64,000 nucleotides of DNA from Planoprotostelium fungivorum (GCA_003024175.1 MDYQ01000033.1:111935-175934); one strand, 5' to 3'. Positions 9,796 to 22,131 are shown, counted from the first letter of the stretch. Notes: a model not told the origin generated them from the sequence alone. A program made the numbers and translations.

Positions 9796-11857
9796 TTATC
9801 TCCTCTCTCTTTCGCATTTGGGACAATCACATTCAAATCCGTAAGCTTGAAGGTCCGCGTTTCTATCCTCTAAAGACATCGTGTCTTCAATGTAGCTGTG
9901 CGTCATCTCTTCTCCGGGGTGGATGTCACGTGTCGTGTGGACGTGGGCGAGAAAATTGTCTTTGTATCTCACGATGGTGTTCGGCTCACACGAGTGCTAT
10001 AGACGATGAGTCGATGAGATGTCGGTGATGACAGAAGTTCACGTTCATGGTAGCGCTGACGACGAAAACTCCCATTCCTTGCATGGGGGGGAAGACGTAG
10101 GGCTGTTGTAGTGCCCTCTCGAAGAGGCTCAACGGTGCACTCTCCATCTCTTCTTCTTTTCCTCCATCTACAACGATCAGATCCGATACCACCGTTCGGT
10201 CATGTGAACATCGTGATGGTGATCGTGATGATGATGAGATCACCTTCGTCATCGCAGTGATGATCTTCGCCATCGTGATCGTGATCGTGATCATCTGCGT
10301 CCATCTCATCTTGCATGCGCATGATGTGCTCGACAGTCGGCGCCAAAACGGCCCAAATTTGACTCTTCTGTGGCTCTGCCATCTCCGGCATTTTCTGTAG
10401 AAAATCTTGAAGGGGGCTCTTTTTCTGTCATTCTACAACCCGCCACTCCGTCTCACCTGGATCTCGATGCCCTGGTTGTTCAACTCGAAGAGTCCCACCA
10501 ATAGACCAAAGAATTGCAAGTTGAAAACCGTCGAAATTTCGGGCTCTTTTCCAGCCTCTTTCAATTGACGCTGGTAGATGGGGTGTTCGATGATGTGAGG
10601 AGATAGAGCTTGCTTCAGCAACTGTAGAGACACTTCGGCCATGCCCATCAGAACTGTTCGTCTTCAGTTTTATTTGATTTTATTCTTTTTCGATTGGGAC
10701 GGACGTCACCTTGCGCGGGAACTCCTGAATCGATGCATGCGACGTCCCACCACGCTTTTTTGGGGTAAACTGCAAAGGGTAAAATGGCATCTGTGAAGTC
10801 CCCTCCGTTCGTCTCCCATCTTCCGATGATGACACAGATGGCCTGCTCGACACGATCAGTATGACGATCGTGATGAGAGACAACATGACGATCGTGATGA
10901 GAGACAACATGACGATCGTGATGAGAGACAACATGACGATCGTGATGAGAGACAACATGGCGATCGTGTGGATGATGATCGTATGGTGATGATGTCGTGA
11001 CAAGGGAGAGAGATTGTCACCTGTGCTCCCAACAAGAAAATTTCGTGATCTCTCATGGCTTGTTGTTTGAACTTGAAGAGAGGATGATTCTGACTGGTCA
11101 ATTGACCGACGCACAAGAAACGATGATGTCTCTGAAAAGCTTCTGCCCTACACGCATCGCTGCAATACATCTCTCCACATCCCTTTTCGCTCCATCAGTA
11201 TGAGAGTATTTCATCACGAGGGAGATGTAAAGACATCATCATCGATCGTGATGAATGAGATGATCACCATGGCGCATTCAAAGGTCTCCACGTTTCCCGC
11301 GCTCAGGAGGCTCTGTTGAAGATGAGTAATTTCGAGATTTCGAGGAGAATTCAAGCGAGTACGTACCACTTGAGGCGTAGGTTGGCTCTGACCCATCTGT
11401 CCCAAAACCTGAACGGATTTGAGACACGAGAGGATGAGAGAATCGACGTAGAGAGATGCATTTGAACGATGGATCTCGTAGATGCAATCAGATGTCACCT
11501 GTTGATGTCTTGCCAGCTGTGTCTCCAAAGATCCTAAGAAAGACAGACAATGACCGCACGTCCAAGCGGAAGGTCTGTTCTCCGCATGCTGCAGGGAAAC
11601 CAATGGTGCCTCTTTGATGATGACTGTTTCTGCCGGTGTCTGTCGAGTGCAAAACATTCCTTTTCCCTGATGGTTTCGTTCATTCCCTGACAGAAGAAAC
11701 AGAGATGGGAGTATGATCTTCTCACCTTGGCATCGTCAATGTATCGTACCTCTCCGGGAACGTTCTGAGCTGTGATAGCGTTGGCATAGTATGTTTGGAA
11801 TGCTTCTGATAGAGGTGCGTACTGCATGTTCCCTCTTTGCGTCTCCTCTTCCTTCAT
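9796..11857 (-). CDS. SET and MYND domain lysine methyltransferase (SMYD/ATXR2-like)
   Basis: A protein-lysine methyltransferase using S-adenosylmethionine. Minus-strand exons give a split SET domain: first GKGMFCTRQTPAETVIIKEAP, the SMYD-type start; then a zinc-binding insert with WTCGHC and, later, MYCSDACRAEAFQRHHRFLC (MYND-like Cys/His pattern); then helical sequence; and last GMGVFVVSATMNHSCEPNT, PGEEMTHSYI and a post-SET CDCPKCERE near the stop at 9796. NHSC and the Y of HSYI are the usual cofactor/catalytic positions. Introns include 11019-10840 (with a 24-bp tandem repeat) and one whose acceptor is CGTTGTAG at about 10170. The start is set at ATG 11857; an earlier in-frame region has no ATG. 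Confidence 0.8.
10861..10968. repeat. 24-bp tandem repeat, 4.5 copies, in an intron
   Basis: Perfect copies of a 24-base unit start at 10861, 10885, 10909 and 10933 (ATGACGATCGTGATGAGAG plus ACAAC), followed by a half copy with one change. It lies wholly inside an intron of the SET/MYND gene, and its length (a multiple of 3) creates a false repeated peptide frame on the minus strand. Confidence 0.9.
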
Positions 11858-12005
11858 TTTTCCGCTCCGATTTACTCGTTGTAGATTGAGGTAATTTTTC
11901 GTCCATTTCGCTCGACACACGCGACGACACAACTCCTTCAACCTTCAACATCAAAGCACCACACCACACATCCACGTCTATCTAACTCCGACATTTCTTC
12001 CACGA

Positions 12006-13293
12006 TCAGTTTATGTTGTGTTTGGCCTTGTATGCATCCTCATTCTGTTTCTTCATGGTCTGTCCACTGTTCCACCATTGGTTGCAAGTTCCAGCCATAC
12101 ATCCTGCCTGATGGTAGACCAGATGACCTTGATTCTGCTGGTATTTGAAGGCCAAGGCATTGATCTTCTCGCAGACGACAAATGAAGTCTTCTTTCTGAC
12201 AAACTCAAAGTCGGTCATAAGATAAGCCAGAGCGGGCTGCTCATCGATGTCTCGCGATGTGATCTTCCTCAGAAGGGGTGACTCCCACAGTTCGAGCAGT
12301 GTGTCTGCGAATTTTCCTCTTCGTAAGAGGAAAGAGCCGACGTTGAGGCCGTTGAGATCCCTGAGATGCAGATGAGCTCATTCTCGTCCATCGGAGATGG
12401 GAAGATGATGTGATTCCAACTCACTTTGTCACGAGGAGGTCGGTGTCTTCGTAGCGATTCAGTGTCTCAATCTTCCATGTGTTGTTGGATAAGATGTCAC
12501 TGATGGTGAGCTTCTCGATGGCACCATTGTCAAAAGCCTCCTGACTGAGGAGAAACTGTGTGAAATTGACTTTGTACTCCATGAATATCGTGTCGATGTC
12601 CAACCACCACACCCATTCTGCCTACTCATCGTCAGCCATTATCACATTTTGGTACATGCGTAAATCGTCTCATCTTCTCGAAGGCTCACCTTTGGATATT
12701 TGGCAAGTGCTTTACGAAAGACTGTTGGTCTGACAAAATAATCAAACTTTTCCATTTCCAACTGCTCGTAGTGGTAATCAAAGTTGTGTCGAGTCGCCCA
12801 TTCCTTCTTCCTCTCGCTCTCTTCCGTAACGTTCATGAAATCCTTTGGCTTCCACGATGCAAACTTGTTGTTGGTGGCTTGCACGATCACCACTCTCCCT
12901 GGTTCGACATCGGGGTACAACTCTGAGTACGGTTTGGTTGGAGTTGGACATGGTTTAGGTGTCTGACTCGGTTCGGGAGATTGGCTGGGCTCAGGTTGGG
13001 GTGATTTGCTGGGCTCAGGAGTATCTTCTGGATCGGTATCATCATCCTCTGTTATCTTACTCGGTTCAGGAGTCTTATCTGCCTGGAAAGGTGTGTCGAC
13101 TTCATTTTCATAGACTGCTGACTCTTGTTTAGTCTCTTCTGGTTTGAAAGTGGAAGACCCTGAGATAATTGAGCTGTCTATCGATATCAATCTTCTCACG
13201 TGTCGAGATGAATAACACGGCGATGATCAGTACAGAACATACCAGAAAGATCTTCTGGGTGTTGTTCAACCGCGAGAGGATGTTGCTCTGCAT
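12006..13293 (-). CDS. GT34 family glycosyltransferase, copy B, with Pro-rich stalk
   Basis: Paralogue of the gene at 4247-5447 with the same catalytic landmarks: VVIVQATNNKF, ERKKEWATRHNFDY, WWLDIDTIFMEY (D-x-D), GLNVGSFLLRRG, DEQPALAYLM, TCNQWW. The ATG at 13293 gives a short N-terminus and one membrane anchor (IFLVCSVLIIAVLFIS). A 41-nt intron (GTGAG...CTCAG) then restores the frame into a long stem absent from copy A, with repeats such as EPSKSPQPEPSQSPEPSQTP. That is a likely O-glycosylated stalk holding the catalytic domain away from the Golgi membrane (inference). The introns after KYPK and after VTK match copy A. Inverted orientation at about 8 kb distance suggests duplication with inversion. 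Confidence 0.85.
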
Positions 13294-13499
13294 CGCTGAG
13301 GGAAGAGAATGCCCGAGGTCGCAAAATAAGCGGCTCTTTCAAGATTTGGTGCGCAGCACGTTAACAACCGTGACATAGGGGTTACGCTTTTTTTTTTGCA
13401 ATTATACACTATACAACGACTGCTTAGAAGCACCAACGATCTTCTCATTGTCATGTTAATATAAGAGTACAGAGAAAAGAAACAGATTGAATGCAGTTT

Positions 13500-14115
13500 G
13501 ATTTATTCAAAGTTGAGCCTTCGTGCGCATTGTATCGGTGATCGTCTCAATGCACACGAGTGAAGAAGGGACGCCGATGCTCTACCTGGGCTGGGTACGG
13601 CCATACTCCGTACACCACAGCCTCGTCAGACACTCGCCTGCCTTCCTCGTAGAGACCCTCGAAAGGGTTGCTCCACTCCGGCCAGAATCAATCACGTTCG
13701 TGAATCGTCTGTGCGGTCGATGCAAAGACGTACAGTTTTCTGCCCGAAGGCAATACTGGCCGTACTTCTTCCATCGGTTGTCGGTCTGACTAACAGTAGC
13801 AGCATCGTCACCTCACATCGCCAACTCAGAGACGACAGTGTGTGATCATCCTCTAAAGGAGAGCAGAAGCTACTTTGTGATCACTGTCGTTTGAGAGGGT
13901 CGTTGGAGGTGGCTGGGGACACGTTCTTGTCTTCTCTCGTGCAAATGAGGGTCTTCTTGAAGGTGTTGAGCCCGTCTGATCCGTCCAGTGAAGAATCTTG
14001 TCTCAGTCGGTGGGGGCAGTCAAGAGAGCGGCTTCCGAGGGGATCCCAATGAGATGCCAAAGAGGTCGTAGCCCATATGCTCTTGATCAGAGGTGTTGAA
14101 GGAGTTCTTGTCAAG
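13500..14115 (-). CDS. Possible unidentified gene, exon structure unresolved
   Basis: Minus-strand frames 14114-13881 (containing LDGSDGLNTFKKTLICTRED) and about 13795-13590 have the codon use of real genes here (AAG, AAC, GAC, TTC preferred). The second contains DNRWKKYGQYCLRAENC, with a likely acceptor in front of it. WKKYGQ recalls WRKY DNA-binding domains, but the expected Cys/His spacing afterwards is not there, so I do not assign a family. Start and stop are not established. Confidence 0.3.
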
Positions 14116-14193
14116 TGGTGTGTTCAACCGTCGTCATTTGTATCTCAAAGGAGATCCTCGATAAGATGTTCCATCGTTGTTGTGGCTGTATAG

Positions 14194-14242
14194 CTTTGTG
14201 GTTGCTGCTTTGTGGTTGCTGCTTTGTGGTTGCTGCTTTGTG
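14194..14242. repeat. 15-bp tandem repeat, about 3 copies
   Basis: TTTGTGGTTGCTGC is repeated three times in direct succession. It lies in a stretch (14115-14790) where I find no convincing gene. On the plus strand it would encode a Leu/Cys/Gly-type repeat in one frame, but flanking sequence gives no support for coding. Confidence 0.8.
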
Positions 14243-14798
14243 TGCCGAGCAGAAAATGATTTGCCGGTGCCTCAAACTGCGTAAATCCCTCCCTTCTCGC
14301 CAGTTTAACGTGAGATCGACAGTTACAACCGCAAAATCAGAAGAGCACGAGGGAATCTGAAGTCACGTGACTGGGCGTTCCGCCCTATCATCGGGATCCT
14401 GGTCTCCTTGTATTGTTTTTGAGTGTCTGAGAGATCACGATGTGCGACGGCTCCTCTATGTGAGATCGCCACGGTCAAGAGGGTCGTTATTTGGATGAAT
14501 TGTCTTGTGAACATCACACATCAGACTTCACAGAAAGCACCTGCAACACATATAGTTTGAAATGCGACCGACGAAGACCGATTTATTTGTTAGAATTCTT
14601 CTCCGATCCTTACAGTCGAGTCTGCGAAGATCAAGATCATCATTGGAGTCAGAACAACAATCACGATCAATCCCTCCTCCGATTGAAGACACGTTCCCGC
14701 ATCGATTTATTTTCTCTTGACGAGGATGTCTGACATGTCATCCCCTGGCTTCTTCGGTATGTGTGGTTTCAACTTTCTCTCGTCCCTGTCTGTCATAG
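14243..14798. other. Stretch without a recognisable gene
   Basis: Short open frames occur on both strands, including a minus-strand one at 14517-14323 that begins MFTRQFIQITTLLTVAISH and could mimic a signal peptide. None has supporting exons or a family match. Confidence 0.3.
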
Positions 14799-15754
14799 CA
14801 GTCTTGGTTGTCATAGCCGTTCAGCGTCACTGTACTCTAGTCACCACAGAGAAATGAGAGATGAAAGAGAAGAGAAGAGAGAAGAGAGTGCGAGAGAAGA
14901 AGAGAGATAAAGACATTCTGCCTGAGCGCTGTTGCACTCGTTGTATGGGGCAGATGGCTCGTCTGTCTTGATCTGTCATATCCGCCATATGTGATGCAGA
15001 GGAAGGGCCATCGATCGCCTGGACTTGTCTCTTTCGTACGGGTTTCTTCATGACGTCACAGACGTACTCTACGCCGGGCCGGTAGTTTGTCTTGTACGTT
15101 GGTCCTCCCGTCAATATGACGTAAGCCGTGGGATATCTTCGGATGATCTCCTCGATGTGATGGTGATTCTGTCCCCTCTCGAAGATCAACAGACTCGTCT
15201 TGACCTCTACTCTCTTCTCTCCTGTCGCCTCTTCGTCTCGGTATCCCGTACTCTGATAGTTCATCGAATCGATCCACGTCTTCATTCCAATGAGTTCCCT
15301 GCATCACATCAGTCATCCATCCCACTTTCTCTTCTTATCGTTCGAACGGTCGACCTGATTCATCCTCACCTGTCGTTGGATTGGATGATGATGGATCTCG
15401 CTGGCTGAGATCGATTGTATGTGCTGATCTGTTCTTCCATGGAAGACAAGCGTCTCGACTCTTCTTCTTGTGAATGTTCGTGGCAGGGAATGAAGAGTGA
15501 TCTCTTCTCCGTGAGTCTATGAAGCTGCAGATGAACCTGACAACGTGAGAACGTGATCGTGAGGTGAGGATGATTCACAGACCTGTGTTGGTACCCGGAT
15601 TGAGGTTGATTCATCTTCAAATACCTCCCGGTCGATTTCTCTATGGAATCCAAGATATATTTTTAGCGTTCATTGTCTTGTTGTTGTTGTTGTCGTTTGT
15701 TCGATGTGAGTGAAGTTGAAGAATGAGAAGAAGAGGATGCAGAGACGATAGGGG
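14799..15754 (-). pseudogene. Broken inverted copy of the thaumatin-like gene carrying an unrelated insert
   Basis: Read on the minus strand, 15754-15668 repeats the promoter, CAA-rich leader and ATG AAC of the gene at 2590. From 14997 down to 14799 the sequence again follows that gene (ACATATGGCGGATATG, then CCATACAACGAGTGCAACAG, the CT-rich intron, then TGACGCTGAACGGCTATGAC). The copy lacks the signal peptide region, part of the middle, and everything after 'DCYD'; its intron acceptor is damaged. Between the two homologous arms lie about 670 bases (15667-14998) with no counterpart at 2.6 kb but with gene-like exons, including a frame with YVILTGGPTYKTNYRPG and donor/acceptor pairs. The insert product is not recognised. 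The whole could now be a chimeric gene driven by the copied promoter. Confidence 0.65.
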
Positions 15755-15994
15755 AGTCTACGATAACAGGTCTCAATTCGACGAAATCTCAATGAATTGC
15801 ATGATTTTGAGACGAGTATAACAGAACTGGAAGTTTCCGGTCGGGGTGTGACCACAGAGAAGTCACACCCCCCTCGCTTCACCCCCGAAAAGAACCCCAC
15901 GAGAAATTCGCTTTTTCGCCCCGTTTCTGACAACCTTTTGTGTTATATGAAAGGGCACGATCGTGAGCATGTAGCGAGAACATCTTGTCTTAAC

Positions 15995-18900
15995 ATGACT
16001 TCATCGTCGCCTCACGCTCGTCTGCCGCTCATCATGTGTGTGTCCATCGGAGATCTAAGTGGTTGTTCGGAGAATTCGGAGAAACTGTGGGGTCGATTCT
16101 ACAACGGAACATCCGACGTTCAACTTCATCAGCTCTTTCCGCCCGAGTGGCGTAGCACGAGATGACATCGAAACTCACCACATCTGCTCCTCGTTCTCAT
16201 AAGAGGAGTCCATATGTATATGTCAATGGTGGGTGATTTCACACACATTATCTTTCAAGTGACGTTGAACATCATCGCCTTGTGGCCGAATAGAATACGA
16301 TTTTCCATGCATACATCGTGAAGTTGAACTTGTTCGTTGCGATTGAAAGCAGACTGACTCGATCTTCAGTTCTTCGAGCGGAGGGGTTGAGATTCGAGTC
16401 GAGTGGTGAGTCGAATGGTCGAATCAATCGAAATGTGAACTGATGGATGTCGTCCAGGAAAAGTATATTGTGATATAATTGCCAACCAGAATCGAATCGC
16501 CACATCTGCCGTGAAATCGAAGCCGAATCCAAAATGGCGAGAAGAGTTCCTCCTGTAAGTATATACAGACAACCGTCGGACAGATGCAGACATAATCTGA
16601 CATCCATCATTCCACTGTTGTGTGAAATCCTCGACACCCCCTCACACATTTCCAGTGTCATGACAGAGCCCAGTCTCTGTGTGGACATCGAGATCTACTT
16701 CATGCCGTCCAACAATGGGATACGAAAGTCACAGATCTTCCCCAGGAGAGGTACGAAGGGAAAGAACGACCGCATCATGATCGGATCGGTCTCGATCAAT
16801 CTCGGCGTCGTCCACGAAGAAGGTGCACTGGTCGAGGTGAGCTCGTGTCCATCACGATGTAGACGATATGGCATCGATCACGTCCACGATGATGGTCTCA
16901 CTCACGTCTTCTCAGGACTGGTTCGTCGTCAGGCGTTCGGCTTCACCTTATCTGACGGATCTGCCCATCGATGAATCTCTGGCAGACAAGAAAGTCAGGA
17001 GAACGAACACGAGAGATCCACCCATATCCTCTGAACCATCAGACGAAGGTGACCGATTCGATTGATTCGCATGCATTCGATCTCCTCAATCTGATCTTCA
17101 CGTGTCGATGTGTATCGATTCGGACTCGTTCGTGGAGTGCATCACGATGACTCTTCATCTTCATCTGAGGTGGAGATGTGACTGAAGAGACGACAGAGAA
17201 GATTTATCTGGGAATACAATATTTCCGGCAACCGAAACAAGACAGCAACATTCGATACAGCTTCGTGCTGGATCAGTTGGGGGAGCCGAAATACCAGAGA
17301 TTCATCCGTCTGCTGGTCAACGATAATCTCAGATTGTTATCTTCTCTCGTATCTGTTTTGGATCCATCTGATCTAGATAAGGTGAGAGAACTATTCTTTT
17401 ATTCGAATTTCTTCCTTCGCATTTGGGACGGGAATCACTGCTTCTGAATGAAAAATCCTTCTCGATTTTGACACGCGAACAGATTGCACCACCTCTCGTT
17501 CGTCTGTTTGATTTCCAAGAGAAGATCAGGTGAGAAATTCAAATATCAAACCTCCCGCCAAATTTCCTGCAGACCTCTATGGAGACATCTATTGCAGAAC
17601 GAAGTCGATTCCAGCGAGAATTCTCAAGTTCTATTCCGCAGTAATTCCATGGCCAGTAAAGTATTATCCATTTACGCAAAAATGGTCGGTCTCAACTATC
17701 TACAACGAACCATCGGCCCCGTCGTACGAGAGGTGATGGTTTTCCACGAAATTTCCGCTCACCCCGCCAGGTCATGGGCATCGGAAATCCGGAAGAATAC
17801 GAGGTGACCCGTTGTAGATCCATCCCCCCGCTGACTCGTTGTAGATGGATCCCATCAAACTGGGAGAGACGGTGACGCAGCAGAGTATGCCCGCGAGTCC
17901 GAAGGCCACTCTGAGAGGAACATCTTCCCTCTACGGGTTATCTGAATCGACGCACAGTCGATTGTCTCAGAACAGTCAGAGACTGAAGAAGGTGGCCAAC
18001 TCTTTCCTCAAGGCCATATTCGCCTCTTCCCACGAATTTCCAAAGTGAGTCGTTGTAGATCGACGGAGAAATTTAATGAGAATTTCAGTCCGTTACGTGC
18101 CATCTGCTCGGATCTGTTCGAGATCGTTTCACCGAAATTTCCCAATTTCGTCAGCCAAGCCCTCGCTTCCTTCGTGTCCTTACGTTTCGTCAATCCATCC
18201 ATCGTTGCCCCCGAGTCTCACCAGATCATCGAATGTGAGTCAACGGTTTTTTTAGGCACGCCGTGCGGCCGAATTTCACTGAAATTTCGAAAACTTGTGA
18301 ACTGACGGGGGACAGCTGTACCTTCCATGGAGCACAGGAGAGTGTTGGTCATCGCGGCTAAAGTGGTGCAGAACGTATTCAACGCGACGCCTTTCACTTC
18401 GAATAAGGAAGATTACATGCAGATCCTCAATTCATTCGTCCACGAGAATATTCCCCTTGCCAAGGAGTTTCTGTCGAAGGTTTCGGTGGGTGTTCTCTTT
18501 CTCTCGATGTCTATACGTCATATCTGCTGTCACTTCATTTATCCATCACATCAATATCATCATGATGATCACCTGTCTCATCGCACATGATCATCCATGA
18601 CATGACGATCGATGATCATCGAGACCCATCATGACACTTCTGTAGATGGACTACCCCTACTCCTTACCCACACCCACCGTCACACAACGGTTGAACCAGA
18701 GAAATTACGACGACCATTCGAAGTATCCCATGACCATCACGCGTAACGACGGAAGAGTCATCGCATCACAGATGGCCAAATCAGATATCTTGGCGGACGT
18801 ATCGAACATCCACACGTGCATCACTCGATATGTTGAGAAAATCGGAAAATTAGCCAAAGAAGACGAGTGGCTGCAGGTGTCGTCTCGTCTCTATCCTCCT

Positions 18901-21900
18901 TCTCTCTTCAATCCCTTCTATTTCTCTCGTGATCGATTTCGAGTTTGTAAGGAGGATTGACTCGTTGTAGATACCGATGGATCAATTGCAACACAGTGTG
19001 AAGGAGATGAATAATCGATCGAGTAAAATGGACTTACCCTAGTGAGAACCCTTCCGTACATGGTGATGTCTGACGTCATCGATAGTGCGGACTACAACGC
19101 TGTATTGGAGGAGAAGGGTGCCATTCAGATCGAAAATCATTCTGACTTTGATGTTCACTGGAGACAGCAGCAACAGGTGAAATTAATCGAAAAAAGATCG
19201 TTTCGAAAAAATTTAAATGTTGATTGGGAAATTTAAATCTTGATTGGAAAAATATTGAAAAATATAGTTGCACGAAGCGGTATACAGCGATGATGATCCG
19301 GACATTCTGAACGATCTACAATGGGACAAAGACACGCACAGAAATCCCGTCGACATTTCCATGGACCTCGTACGGGGCATGCTGGACCTCTACATGAAGC
19401 ACGAGGTGATCTACATCTTTGTAGATGGTAAAATTCACGTCGACAGGGTAAATGGGCTACCATTCGGAAGACAGACGAATTTCTCCTGGTCAAATCGGCC
19501 ACGTCAGAACTGAAGACGGTCGACTTTTCCGAGAATTCTTCTTACCCCGACCTCATGGCATTCTGGATCAACCTCTACAACTGTCTCATCATACACATCC
19601 ACGTGAGTTTTCCTTTTACGTACGTAACGTGAAATCTCGTCAGATTCTCCTCGGTCCTCCCACCAACAAATTGTTCCGCAAGATGTTTTTCACCGATTTC
19701 TCTTACATCGTCGGTCCTTATCGTTTCTCATTGGAAGACATCCGCGACGGTATCCTTCGAGGTGAAGATCATCCATCTACAACGTTGTAGACGAACCCTC
19801 CCAGGCAACCCCAAGATGAAGTTCATGCGACATCGAACCATCCGTAGCGATGACCCACGACGTTGTTTGGCCATCAGCGCACCGTTGGATCCAAGGGTCC
19901 ATTTTGCCCTGTCTGTTCTCAACCAAGCTTCACCCATAGTGAGGGTGTACAGCCCGGCCACCCTGCAGGAACAATTGCATTTGGCGGGAGAAGGTGAGGG
20001 GGTATGGCGGGTTGTAGATTGACGTGAAAAGTTTTCCTGGGAAAACATTTGACCATCAATTTCAGCGAGAGGCCCGGTGCGGTACCGGAAGCATCCGAGA
20101 TTATTCCGGTGGTGAGTATCAGAATTTTCTTAGAATTTTCTCGGATTTTTTTGAGAAATGTCACCTCACCACACCTTCAGATCACCGTACCCTCCCTCAT
20201 CGAACGCTTTTCCTCGGATTTCGGTCTGTTCCCGGGAAACAAGAAGAGTCAGCAGACCCTCCTGATCTTCCTCTTCCAATTTCTCAACACGAAGAAGAGA
20301 TTGGATCTATTATTAGCCATCGAAGCAAAGGAATTCCAGCTGAATTTCACCAAATCAACGTGGGAGGTCATGAACGTCAGACACTCCATTCGAGTGACCC
20401 ACAAGAACTTTACGAACAACATCCACGACCTCTTAACGCTGATGAGATGCGTGTGTTCGGATCTGCTGCAGGTCAAATCGGTAGATGAGCTCGTCAATGT
20501 GGGCAAGACGATACACACCATCGCAGTAGTGAGTACTCCTCCGTTTCATTTATTTCCTCCCGTTGTAGACTCATAATACGTCTCGTTGTAGACGACACAG
20601 ATAGATCGTTGTAGACGGAGTATCACCTCGTTGTAGATGACTGAAATATAGACAGAAAATCAGAGAGAAGAAGGATCTATTCAGACAGAGGAGGAGACTG
20701 GGAGCAGCAACACGAACGATCATCGGTGCTGCAGAAGCCCCGCAGAAGATCTCCCTCTACGCCGCTCGCGCCAGAAATTTCCTGGAATTCGTCTCCCTTT
20801 CCCCGGAACAGATGGTCAATATTCCCAGGGACAAGCAGGGAATTTTCCTGGAAACCATGCGGAAGATCTTCCTGGAAGCAGAAGACGTAGTCTCAAATTT
20901 GTCCCAATTCATCATGGAAGACGGCTACGCCGACAACGCCGACACCGTTGTTACCCTCAACATCATCTGCAAGGTAAATTTCTCGGAAATTTCTGATGAC
21001 GTCATCTGACGTCATCATCAGGACTTGAGAAATTTAGACGAACACCTGCACGAGATGAACCAGGGCGCCCCTTCTCCACACAATGACCACAGGAAGAACA
21101 TGTTCTTGTTGATTCAGGCTATCGCATCTGAAACGGCAGACGTGACGAATATCTTGCGAATGATCGACAAGGAGGTGAGTTGTAGATGGAAGATTCCTTG
21201 AATGATCGGAGACAGTTGGACACGTACCAATTCATTGAGCCCACCGTGGAGGACGTACTCAAGTGAGAAATTTCATTCTTCATCGAGAAGTGAATAGGAG
21301 ACATCGTAAACAATAAAATAGAATAAATGACGATGAATAGAGTCTGGGACAGTAAGAACAAGAAGGAAAACAAGACGGTGGAGAGGAGTGAGAGTAGAGA
21401 AGAGAGGAGGGCACACATGCAGGCAGTCTTAGACAGACAGAACTTACTCATCAACATCGCCGTCATCCTTCGCTACGTCAGAGAACAATTAGACATCGAC
21501 ATCAAGAAAACGGACAAGCTTCTACCATTCGAATCAAAGACTATCATGCTCACCGTGAGACCTTTTATTTTATTTTATTTCTTCTTCATGCTGATCGTAC
21601 TTGACTCATCGATGTCATGAACATCATATAGTAATGGTTCATAGATAATACAATGATATACGTGTTGGTTCGTTGTAGATGGATGAGATTGACCGTTGTA
21701 GATCCCCCATTCCGACGCCAGGCTGGCCGATCTGAAGGCAGCCGTGCGGCACTCGATCAAAGTGTTATACACCTCTATACAGAACTACTTGGAACAAGTT
21801 GCAGCAGAGAAGTCACCCAAGCAGATCTTATTGCTGGCCAACAAGAGTGAGACACATCATGTGATGGAGATGGTGATGTGACTTCTCTGCAGTTCGAAAC

Positions 21901-22131
21901 ATACGGAATGCATTGAGACAGATCAAAGGAAAGAAGTTGAAGATGATGAGTCACATGGCGGTGATGGAGGGTGCGGAAGCGAGGTTAACGGTCCGAATGG
22001 TCAATGCATCCATGAACAATATCCAATTGATGGGTGATTAGACGTCTAATCATCGAGAGATGTCTGATGAGATGACAGAGGAGCTCGCGTTAGAGGACCT
22101 GCAGATGTTGGAAAGGATGTTGTTAGATTAA
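15995..22131 (+). CDS. C2-RasGAP-DUF547 multidomain protein
   Basis: A Ras GTPase-activating protein with an unusual second half. Many short exons give, in order: a C2 domain (LIMCVSIGDLSG, SPYVYVNV, KPNPKWREEFLL, later GSVSINLGVV and DWFVV); a RasGAP domain with LFRSNSMASK (arginine-finger loop), YLQRTIGPVV, and the FLR-type motif SLRFVNPSIVAPE; a linker; a DUF547 domain with AFWINLYNCLIIH, LDPRVHFAL and RVYSPATLQEQL; then a long helical tail ending in EDLQMLERMLLD. Splice joins were checked by frame at about 19037 (MDLP|YADYN), 20100 and 22035. The ATG at 15995 is the first in frame before the C2 strands. The RasGAP residues needed for catalysis look intact. DUF547 has no settled function. 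Introns are rich in CGTTGTAG words (four copies at 20561-20636). Confidence 0.78.

Noticed and set aside
10680-11114. Minus-strand frame with a repeated MLSLITIV peptide
   Set aside because: The repeated part is the 24-bp tandem repeat inside an intron of the SET/MYND gene. Only the flanking exons are coding.
13680-13710. In-frame TGA as selenocysteine in a frame reading TIHERD-stop-FWPEW
   Set aside because: A neighbouring frame has better codon use, and no SECIS-like structure or selenoprotein family is recognisable.
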